The notes beneath the pieces were generated by a model. It saw nothing but the letters and a program-made list of their open reading frames with translations, made no database searches and was not told the origin of the DNA. Shown piece by piece: positions 1-10,000 of a stretch of DNA of 64,000 bases. Source of the stretch: Antedon mediterranea (Eukaryota; Echinodermata; Crinoidea; Comatulida; Antedonidae); the NCBI RefSeq assembly GCF_964355755.1, contig NC_092677.1, positions 23,160,101 to 23,224,100 of the forward strand. Reading direction: 5' to 3'. How positions within the stretch are numbered: position 1 is the first letter of the stretch; each line of letters starts with the position of its first letter. The position numbers and the translations under genes were made by a program.

Positions 1-640
1 AGTAAGAAATGTTCGATTCAAATGAAAAATAGTTAATAGGTATTTACAGTATTGTCAAAGTATTGCAAGTTTATTCTCAAAGGGCCCATATATTTACCTA
101 CCGTATGTGTTAAACCAAGGGCTCATAAATTTACCTACAGTACTTGTGTTAAACCAAACTCTGGCAGACTGAGAGATTGGGATGTTCCATTCATCGCAAA
201 TCAATACATTTGTATAATCGTATATTAAATCTATCAAAATAGTATTTTTTAAAGAAAATCGGCCTGTCTTCAACATTATGATGGTGTACTCTAGCTGTTC
301 AACCGGTTTTCAGCTATTAAAAACAATTATTGTAGGAGGAGATAGAAAAATGCGAAGCCTCCTCGCATTTTTTTGGCGGGTATTTTTCAAGATGGACATC
401 CATTAGACAGTGTATACCACGATCGGAAAACACCCCTATTTGGGGCAAATCGTTGAACCTAAATTCGTTTTAATCGTCAATAACTAATTATCTAACTCAA
501 TTTAATTAGTAAACAGGGTTACATCAGGCGGTTAAAATCAGTACCGAAAGTACGAACCAACTTTACATACCATCGAGTGAAAATTCTAGAAGTAAGGCGC
601 GATTTACCGAATTTTGCCCTTACGTAAATTTATATATAGA
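1..640 (-). mobile_element. Helitron-like element, family H1, 5' part (cut by window edge)
   Basis: On the minus strand this segment begins at 640 with TCTATATATAAATTTACG, the usual TC start of a Helitron, directly after an A, and runs off the left edge. A nearly identical plus-strand copy starts at 46025. The two share about 600 bases, including a 60-codon open frame (94-276 here, 46389-46571 there) that differs at only a couple of codons. I regard that frame as incidental to the repeat, since no family is recognisable. The element sits inside a copy of family H2: the H2 copy at 9728-11310 shows the uninterrupted target in the stretch around 10880. Target choice between A and T fits Helitron insertion. 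Confidence 0.6.
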
Positions 641-1215
641 TGAAAAGTGGTAAAAAAGAATAACAAATGCTTGGTAAATGCTAGGCCTAGATAACAGTCC
701 GATGAAATCTACTCAAAACTAGTATAATTGTGTTATAAATATAATACAATATTGTGTGTATAAATGTGGATGGGCGTTAATTAGATGGTATTTGGATGGG
801 AGGGAGGGGAAGGGAGTGGCGATAATTATTTTAATTGATGCTTTATTGGGGAGGTGTTCCGGGCGTTTATTCAAATAAATACCATCCTAATTGGTATAAT
901 TAATACATTATTCCGCGACACAGTGAGCCGTTTTGGCCTAAGAAGGAAGACGTTTTAGACGACTTGCAACGTGGGCAGAAGTATCCCAGGGTCCTGACGG
1001 GACACAGATAGCGCATAGTATACATAAAGTCCTGGCAGCTTACTCAACAACTCGGCTATCGGGGTTTCATTCGATTTCAAACAAAAGCTCTTATCATCAA
1101 TTCTCTTCTTTTTTTTATGAATATATTTAATTTGATCTTTATGTACTACAGTACTACTGTATACCTTCACACGCGCGGTCCGAAAATAAACAAAAAACCA
1201 AATGGCCAACTTGTT
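641..1215 (-). mobile_element. Helitron-like family H2, internal fragment
   Basis: The reverse complement of this stretch matches 10198-10880 and 35870-36350, for example the shared segment with GCAAGCCGTCTAAA and the one with GGATGGTATTTATTTGAA. It lacks its own 5' end and is interrupted at 640/641 by the H1 copy. It also provides an empty site (around 920-940) for the MITE that interrupts the 9.7-kb copy. The open frame at 955-1209 on the minus strand is not conserved as protein in the other copies. Confidence 0.5.
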
Positions 1216-1737
1216 TGTTTGTTAGTTTGTTTATTAATTCTTTTCCACACACATCAATATACATTTTACTTAAATATTTAGATTAAAAAAAGTATGATGA
1301 GTGTGGAAGGTGACCAAATAAGTTGAAAACTTTAGGATATGGTCACCTTCGTTAATCATCAGAACGGTATTTAGTTTGGATACCCAGACAAGCACACGGG
1401 AGAAAAATTATCACTTAAACAATAATTACAGATAAATATACGAAAATGATTTTAAAAATGAAGCGTTCAAGTTAGCAACCATTAATTGTAACAGCAGTCG
1501 ATCAGATTACAGACCGACCGAGTTAAGTTGAGCGCATCAAAAAATAATATTTAAAAACAAAATAAATAAAATTTAAAAATATAGTAAAAAATTATAGAAT
1601 ATATTATGTAAATCCAAATATAAATAATTTACAATTCATTTAAAACTCTTTAAATCCAATACAAAAAAAAATATCAAAAGAAGGAAAGAGGAGACTACTC
1701 ACCATACACTGAGACCAAGAGGCTTTTATTATGATAT
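1216..1737. other. AT-rich stretch without recognisable features
   Basis: I see no convincing exon, no splice-bounded domain and no repeat shared with the rest of the window. The stretch is strongly A+T rich with short A runs. Confidence 0.4.
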
Positions 1738-2660
1738 AGTAGAGGCTATATATGGTTTGACCTTGAAAAAATTCTAATAAAAGGTCTTTTGGTATTTTCT
1801 TGTAGCTTTAGGTGTGAATAAATACCAAAAAATTTTTGCAGCCTTCTAGTTGCTGCGTTAGTGAGATATTGAGGGTCAAAGGTCAGTGACCTTTTTGTGG
1901 CATTTGATGGCTCATAACTCCTCAACTCCTGGGTTTAAAAAGACAAATGTTGTGCCTACATCTATGTTTTAGTGGTCAAACAACAAAATAAAGTTTTTGC
2001 AAATTTCGGGTTACTTGTGCCATTGGTCAGATAGTCGGGTCAAAGGTCATTGACCTTTATTCATTAATAACTACTGCTAGTCTAGGACCTTGGTAAGATT
2101 TGTATGCATTTAATTTAGGAGAGAATATCTCAACTGTTATAGGATAATTAGACCCCAAGGAACAACATGGGATATGTGCCAAATTCGTTATCTGGGGCGA
2201 ACATGCCCAAAATCGGGGTCAAAGGTTAGAAATGTGTGGTTCTTATATCTCGACAACCACTTGTCATACAGATTTGCTTTTGGTGTCAAATTGTTCAGAA
2301 TATACATATTTATATTCAGTCTAACACAACTTTTACCCCAAAAATGACCGGAAATGCTTTTACTGACATTTGACCAAAAAATGACCAAAAAAACACATTT
2401 TCGGGTTAAATTATTCCATAAAATGTCAATGGACACACTGTATGGTATAAAATGAAAGCATATACAATATGCTACCCATTGCTACCCAACTTGTATTAAA
2501 CATTTTTAATTAGGAATATAACTTTATGGAAAATGTGCATAATTGACTTCAGTATTTAGAATTATTATTAATTTATCTTTATCAACTGGTACGACCTTTC
2601 CTGATGATTTGAAGTTGGGTCTAGTTACACTTATTTTAAAGACGCCTTCACATACTTGGA
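1738..2660 (+). repeat. Left arm of 920-base inverted repeat
   Basis: This arm pairs with 4320-5246. It carries two composite motifs of the form GGGTCA-A-AGGTCA-N-TGACCT (1873-1892 and 2037-2056). Confidence 0.75.
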
Positions 2661-3621
2661 TGGCAAATTTTCGATCTATTTCTAATGTCGCTTTCTTATC
2701 TAAGATCCTTGAGAAATGCGTTGCTTTAGATCTCATACATTTTCTTGACGACAATAATCTGTTCGACCCTCTTCAATCAGCATATAGAAAGCGCCACAGT
2801 ACAGAGTCAGCCATTCTCAAGAGGCATAATGATATTATTTTATCTCTGGATAAAGGTAATTGTCTTTTTTCTGTGTACCTCGACCTGTCGGCAGCTTCTG
2901 ATACCATGGACTATTCCATTATTATTGCAAGACTCTCGTCTATTGGTATCCGTGGATCTGCTCTAAATTAGTTCATGTCATATTTGTCTTCTAGGAAGCA
3001 GCAGGTCCAGATTGGTAATGTCAAATCCACCTCTATCGACCTGAAATGCGGTGTTCCTCAAGGATCAATACTGGGTCCAGTATTGTTTTTAGTTTACACC
3101 TCGCCAATGAGTGATATCATTAAGAGACATTGTGTCCAATATCATGTGTACGCAGATGATACATCAGCTTTAATTCAGCAGAGTTTAATGAGGCGAAGTT
3201 GGTTATCGAAGCTTGTGTTGTTGATGTTCAGGATTGGCTAACTAAAAACATGCTCTTTTTAACCCTGGTAAAACAGAAATCTTATTTATTCATTCAAAAC
3301 ACTTCAAGAAATTGGCCATTGCTAGAAACATCAATCACATCATCGTTGGAGGTTAGATATATCGGAGTTGTATTTGACTCAGCAATGATTATGTCCAGAC
3401 ATATCAACAACATTAGTAAATCTGATACCTACCACCTTCGTAACATAAGATCAATTCGCAAATCCTTAACCCACTCCTCGCTTATTAAACTTGTCCATGC
3501 ACTAATAACATCACGGTTAGACTACTGCAATGCCATTTTGTTTGGTCTACCAAATAAAGAACTTAATAAACTACAACTAATTCTTTTCTTTTTTATACCA
3601 AATATTTCATTACAACGCTAG
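2543..3621 (+). pseudogene. Non-LTR retrotransposon reverse transcriptase remnant (CR1/Jockey-like)
   Basis: The open frame from 2543 carries a degenerate LDLSAASDTMDY motif, normally LDLSAAFDTVDH, where the first catalytic Asp lies. An in-frame TAG follows at 2969-2971. The frame from 2975 carries [14 protein letters not shown] and then YADDT, which holds the paired catalytic Asps. A frameshift near 3200 moves the C-terminal thumb region into the frame 3199-3621, with a RYIGVVFDS motif and a SRLDYCNAILFG motif. There is no endonuclease domain, so the copy is 5' truncated and dead. The family call rests on these motifs, which are typical of CR1/Jockey-group LINEs. Confidence 0.8.
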
Positions 3622-3634
3622 AATTATTTCACCC

Positions 3635-4320
3635 AAAATAAACTTACATTAATTTATACTCATTTTTGTCTAAATTTAATAAAATATATGCATATTTTCC
3701 AAAAATAACATCACATAATTAAATACAAGTTAGGTAGCATATTGTATGTGCTTTCCTTTGATACCAAATATGTCTTTTCAAACATTTGAATTATTTAATA
3801 TCATAAATAAACCAAAATAAATTATCTGGTAATGTATACCCATTTTTGTCAAAAAGCAATAAAATATGCACATTTTTCACCAAAGTAGCATCATAATTAC
3901 AGATTTGTATTACAAGTTGGATAGCAATGGATAGAATATTGTATGGGCTTTTATTTGATACCAAATAGTTCTTCCAAACACTTATTTAAAATCATTTAAC
4001 ATTATATAAATAAGCACAACAATTACGCTACTAAATATTCATTTTTTGTATAAAAGTAATCAAATTAGGCACATTTTCCATAAGATTAGATTCCTAATTA
4101 AAAAATGTTCAATACAAGTTGGGTAGCAATGGGTAACATATTGTATATGCTTTCATTTGATACCATACAGTGTGTCCATTGACATTTTAAATAATAATTT
4201 AACCCGAAAATGTGTTTTTTGGTCAAAGGTCAGTAAAAGCATTTCCGGTCATTTTTTTGGGTAAAAGTTGTGTTAGACCGAATATAAATATGTATATTCT
4301 GAACAATTTGACATATATAG
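3635..4320 (+). repeat. Diverged tandem repeats, unit about 185-205 bases
   Basis: The landmark ACAAGTTGGGTAGCAATGGG recurs in diverged form near 3727, 3911 and 4118, and again at 4482 inside the right arm. Each is followed by a TGATACCA landmark about 40 bases on. These are subterminal repeats of the inverted-repeat element. Confidence 0.6.
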
Positions 4321-5246
4321 GTATGTGAAGGCGTCTTTAAAATAAGTGTAACTAGACCCAACTTCAAATCATCAGGAAAGGTCGTACCAGTTGATAAAGA
4401 TAAATTAATAATAATTCTAAATACTGAAGTCAATTATGCACATTTTCCATAAAGTTATATTCCTAATTAAAAATGTTTAATACAAGTTGGGTAGCAATGG
4501 GTAGCATATTGTATATGCTTTCATTTTATACCATACAGTGTGTCCATTGACATTTTATGGAATAATTTAACCCGAAAATGTGTTTTTTTGGTCATTTTTT
4601 GGTCAAAGGTCAGTAAAAGCATTTCCGATCATTTTTGGGGTAAAAGTTGTGTTAGACTGAATATAAATATGTATATTCTGAACAATTTGACACCAAAAGC
4701 AAATCTGTATGACAAGTGGTTGTCGAGATATAAGAACCACACATTTCTAACCTTTGACCCCGATTTTGGGCATGTTTGCCCCAGATAACGAATTTGGCAC
4801 ATATCCCATGTTGTTCCTTGGGGTCTAATTATTCTATAACAGTTGAGATATTCTCTCCTAAATTAAATGCATACAAATCTTATCAAGGTCTCAGACTAGC
4901 AGTAGTTATTAATGAATAAAGGTCAATGACCTTTGACCCGACTATCTGACCAATGGCACAAGTAACCCGAAATTTGCAAAAACTTTATTTTGTTGTTTGA
5001 CCACTAAAACATAGATGTAGGCACAACATTTGTCTTTTTAAACCCAGGAGTTGAGGAGTTATGAGCCATCAAATGCCACAAAAAGGTCACTGACCTTTGA
5101 CCCTCAATATCTCACTAACGCAGCAACTAGAAGGCTGCAAAAATTTGTTGGAATTTATTCACACCTAAAGCTACAAGAAAATACCAAAAGACCTTTTATT
5201 AGAATTTTTTCAAGGTTAAATAGGATAAATGTCACATATAGCCTGT
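4320..5246 (-). repeat. Right arm of 920-base inverted repeat
   Basis: Reverse complement of 1738-2660 with few differences. The mirrored AGGTCA/TGACCT composites are at about 4920-4939 and 5084-5103. A partial extra copy of the inner arm sequence lies at about 4085-4320. Confidence 0.75.
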
Positions 5247-5274
5247 ACTAATATTTAAATGATGAAAGAGAATG

Positions 5275-5735
5275 TTTATTTTTTAAAGAAGTGGGGATAT
5301 TTTTCCATAATTTTGGGCCATTGTACAGATTGAAGAACGTCTGAGTTTAGAATTTGATAGATCGCTTAAGAAATTTGTCTGGGAGAATCGTGTATTAGTT
5401 GAAACAGGCAGTTGTTTTACAACTCCATGGTTGAAACCAACCATGCAGGAAACTTGCAAGGTGATTGACACACCTTACCGTGAACCCGGAAATTACTTAC
5501 CGCGCGTAGAGTTAAAATTTACCGATTGAAATCAGAACATTTCTTATACAACCCTTTATAATATCTTTCTAAGATAGAAATATGGAACAATATCGTAATA
5601 GTAGAAACTAATGTTATCAAATCTACGTTTCGCGGTACATCTGAGATAGATAAGGTAGGTATCCAAGGCGGAGATTAGTACCGAAGTTTTTTCATTGTGC
5701 TCGCCTGTCAGAATTAACCATAATTTATATATAGA
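5275..5735 (-). mobile_element. Helitron-like family H2, 5' end copy
   Basis: Read on the minus strand it begins at 5735 with TCTATATATAAATTATGG directly after an A. It then matches 9728-10190 and 35413-35700 (shared blocks around GGCGGAGAT and the GATACCTACC / TGTACCGCGAAACG region). It is truncated near 5275. Between 5736 and 5975 I see only AT-rich, GAT-rich simple sequence. Confidence 0.55.
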
Positions 5736-5975
5736 TGACATTATGACGACGGCTACGAAGATGACAACGGTGGTGACGATGATGATAGATAATAGATGGT
5801 ATTATAATGATAAAAATTATGACAAATGATAATAAATGATATTATAAAAATAATTAATGTTTAAGAGTGTAAGGGTACAAACAAAGAGGCGAAGCCGAGT
5901 TGATATATAACCTTTCATCATTCACCAAATGCCATTATTTGTACCACTACACGAATATAAAACATTCGTTATTTG

Positions 5976-6623
5976 TTTTATATAACATCTAAATAGATTC
6001 CTGTCATTTGAATCAAATAAAAGTAGGCCTACATTTAATTCACATTGATTAAAACAGTAACATTTGGTTTTTAATAATAAATTAATCCATAATTTATATG
6101 GATTTTATAAACACACCTACTGTAGTGTTAATTTTGTCAACAAACGATCAAACAATCCTAAGCCTAGCAAGGCTAAAACGCCTAGGCCTAATACTAACAG
6201 GCCCAAGCTGAGAGGCAGCAATACCAGACAGGCAACTGGAACTCATCTGGGCTAATTATATTTTTTTCCAATGATTCCACGTCTTTTAGAGATGTTCCTA
6301 TTAATTAATCAAACTCTTATAAACGATCTAAAGCTAATTTAAATGCCTTTTTGATCTAAATTAGTACAACTCTCCAAAAATGCACTTTAATCGCGAAACC
6401 AGTCATAACATTCAATCGCGGCGAAAGTACAAAATAGGTGGCGCTGTTGTATTTCAAAAGCAATAGTATGAAATGAAATATTTTCAAGCGTGAAAAGATT
6501 GTTTTCTTCGTACACGAAAAAAGGTACTATTAAACGATCGTTTAATAGTGCGTACTATTGCACGCCATGTGACCCACAATCGTCCAATCAAATGACAGGA
6601 ATTTATTTAGGTGTTATATAAAA
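5976..6623. mobile_element. MITE with 36-base terminal inverted repeats, family M1
   Basis: The left terminus (5976-6012, starting TTTTATATAACATCTAAAT) and the right terminus (6588-6623) are reverse complements with few mismatches. The interior has no coding capacity and includes a short perfect palindrome near 6530-6550. A second copy occupies about 60376-60945. Similarity between the copies also extends outside the inverted repeats, to about 5880 and 60270, so the mobile unit may be larger than the MITE core. Confidence 0.65.
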
Positions 6624-6821
6624 GATAATATGTATAAATATGCGCAAGAAAGAAACCCTCCTTATTGATTCAGAAGTAAGGCTGTTTGACAGAAAAAATC
6701 AGGTGGGATTAGATGGTACTCTATTTTTAACAATTCTGTTGCTCGGATAAAATCATGACAATTATTATTATTACCCAGATAATCACAGTAAGATATACCT
6801 ATTTTGTTTTTTCCATAACAG

Positions 6822-7032
6822 CTTACCAATGTATATGATAGTAGTGACATCATACTGTGCAAAGTCACTAGATTCAGTCAAGGGAGTATAATTGCCGACA
6901 TTGAACTTACATTTCCTGGTAACACAGTAACTGCTAATGATTTAGAGACAGTACTTGCTGATTCCATTGAAGACAACATGCTTCCTGGTACTGACATATC
7001 TGTGGATGCTGATGCTATTGAAGTTATCGAAT
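6822..7032 (+). CDS. Exon: SEA domain, C-terminal half
   Basis: The acceptor is a polypyrimidine tract with CATAACAG; the donor is GAAT|GTAAGT. The translation runs from LTNVYDSSD through VTRFSQGSIIADIELTF to the ending ISVDADAIEVIE. The alternating hydrophobic strand followed by an acidic helix and a second strand matches SEA folds. The exon is 211 nt and ends in phase 1. Confidence 0.75.
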
Positions 7033-10000
7033 GTAAGTGTGTTAATAATAATAATAATGTTTTCGATTTAATATATTAAATTAAATTATATATATGGCAT
7101 ATTGGTTTTGAACAATTAAAAGCAGTTGACTAGACTGTACTAAGTAATGTAAATTGTATATACTAGATGGTACGCTCGCTTCGCTCGCGTCCCATCTATG
7201 TCGTGCCCACAGATGGTTCTCGAATACAGAGTAAAAAAACTGGCGATTTCAAATGTACGTACCGCATGACTATATAATACATTGTCGTTTACAGAAACGA
7301 ATAAATAGACACAATGATTTATGTAATCAACTAAAATTAGCACCCTGGGAATTACCTATCACAAAATGAGTCCAAATTTTTTATTTAAACAAACCCATTG
7401 TGTGTTTGTATGTAACATTAGGGTTAAGAGATGGGGAAGAGGATGGGTAAAAAAAGGAGCAATTTCTAAATATATTTTTTATCCACTCAGTAACAAAATA
7501 TTTTGTCATGTTTTATAGACCTATAAATAATAATTATACTACTAAATACAGTAAAACATTTGCGATTTAATACTTTGATAAAACTGTCATTGTCATAGTC
7601 GATTGAAACTATTAATTAATACAAACGTTGAGAAGCAACTGTCAGTAATAAAGTTTATTTGTATATTATGTTTTTATATTAACAGAACCTCCACTCACAG
7701 TAAGAAACTTGCGATTCAAATGTTGCCCTTACGTAAATTTATATACATATATTTATTTCTCTGTTTTTTCACCGCAATGAAGAGCCTATTGGAAATAAGC
7801 TGTGTCAGCTATGGCTCATCCTATTTTATGGTTCATGATTTTAAATCACTACTTAAATCAAGTATTTTAATATTATGTTTGAATTTGTGGCAAACAATAC
7901 GGTAGACTGTAGTCAAACAACGAAAGTTTATAATAATACAATGCAAATGTTTTTTTTTTAGATTCATGTCCTGGCTATTGTTCCAATAGAGGAACATGCG
8001 ATGATAGTGAACTGCCACCTGTGTGTACCTGTGATTCAGGCTACGAAGGTGACATGTGTGAGGATGAATCAGGTATTGGTTGTTTTAGTGTTGATTGTTT
8101 CTATATATTATTTATCTATAATTACAGTAACATTTTAATACCGCTCATTACTTAATTCGGTCAAACATATTTTTACTGAAATTTCAGGGCTCCAGTGGTA
8201 TACGATCACATAATCTTTATTAAGAGTAGGCCTACAATATACATTTGATTAAAGATGTATTGTTCCTTGAAAACACAAACAAATGAAGGTCAAAATATTC
8301 TAAATTTAAATTGGCCATATCAAAGTAATATTAAAGTTATTCACCTTAAGTCGAAAATTCGAGCCAAAAACAACAATTTTACGTAATTAACAGCTAAATT
8401 AATTTGATTACATTTCGTCTGGATAATCGTCCCGAGCGAAAGTAAACAAAGATTTCAAACCATGAGTATACACTATGCATGATGCTAATTAGGATTGTTT
8501 ATAACTCGTCACGAATGAGAAGGTGTTCTCACACAAATCGCGAGGAAGTTTTATGATTATTGCATACAGAGTAGCCAAATAAGCGCGTTGCATTATGAGA
8601 TGTTTTGATAGAACCAAAAAACGTCTGTATTTCAGTTAAATGATTTTTTTTCCGACTTATTTTTGGTGAAAATTAACTATTATGATACTTCAAAATGACC
8701 CACTTTTTTTCGAAATTTAATTTTTTTTTTTATTTGACAAAGGGACAATACATCTTTAATGTATATGACCTCATATTGTATAATATTTATTATTATATAG
8801 ACCATGCGAATTTTGCCAATTTACTTTACCCTGCAAATTGTACTATGATTATTTACTTACATGGTTAATAATTCTGATGAACAAGAAAACTTCTCCAGGC
8901 AAAATCTGCAGTATCATTATAATTATACATATGACATTGTGAAAAGCCGAGACGTATGAATTGAGACTTGTGCATAATTTTTTATAACATTGGTCTATTA
9001 ACTATATTCACTTATACCTTTTTGTAATAATAATATACATGTAAGAGAATTATTGACACTTTATTGGCCAACCTACTGCACTGTACTGAATACAAATATC
9101 TATTTAATTTTCTGTCGACCTATTTAGTAGGCATATAAACTTTCTGTACACAACATAGTTATATTTACTTAACTTAGGTCTAAATGTTTCATTGTTACAT
9201 AATATACAAATAAACTTGTTTATAAACAAAATTTTACCTTCCAGATACACAAGAGTTCATCGTGGTGATATTAATTATAGTTGGAGGGTTTTTAATCATA
9301 TTGTTACTTATTATTGTCACCTTTTTGCTCATGATGATTATCTATCGACGAACAGTCAGTCAGCGCAATCACCTAATTAAACGAGCTAATAAACACAAGC
9401 CACAATTTGGAAATCTTGAAAACAGTTTTTCAAGTTCTTCACATTCTGATATGTTAGCCCACTATCGAAGAAGTGTAATGCTTGGCACACCGACCAATGT
9501 AAGTATGCATATCATTTGAATTCGAAATATAGCAACCCATGTAGCCCTACGCATATTAATACTAAAATATATTTTTAATATTCAAAAATATCTTTTCCAT
9601 AATAATAATAATAATGGTAATGATAATGATAATATTAACTGGATTTTCAGCGTGATCACTCAATCGTGACGTTATCGAGGCGCTATTTTATGAATTCACA
9701 ATCACATTTTCATTAGGCCTCTTGCTATCTATATATATAAATTATGGTTAATTCTGACATAGGCGATCACAATGGAAAAACTGGACAAATCTGCGCCCTG
9801 GATACCTACCTTATCTATCTCAGATGTACCGCGAAACGTAGATGTGATAACACCATTACGATATTCTTCCATGCTTCTATCTTAGGAAGATATTATAAAG
9901 GGTTTTGAAACAAATCTCTGATTTCATCTATAGATTTTCAACTGTGCGCGCTAGAAGTAATTTCGGGGTTCTGCGCCTTGGATACCTACCTTATCTATCT

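Larger units (their letters stand above)
1738..5246. mobile_element. Long inverted-repeat element enclosing a decayed reverse transcriptase
   Basis: Two arms of roughly 920 bases (1738-2660 and 4320-5246) are near-exact reverse complements of each other. They enclose a LINE-type reverse-transcriptase remnant and a run of about 190-base tandem repeats. The arms include the first roughly 38 codons of the RT fragment, so the inverted duplication happened after, or together with, capture of the LINE. No transposase is visible. The arms carry repeated AGGTCA-type motifs. It could be a fold-back transposon or an inverted duplication of a LINE-containing repeat; target-site duplications were not resolved. 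Confidence 0.6.

Noticed and set aside
94-276. 60-codon minus-strand frame nearly identical to a plus-strand frame at 46389-46571
   Set aside because: Both lie inside copies of the H1 Helitron-like repeat; similarity is explained by repeat identity at the DNA level and no protein family is recognisable.
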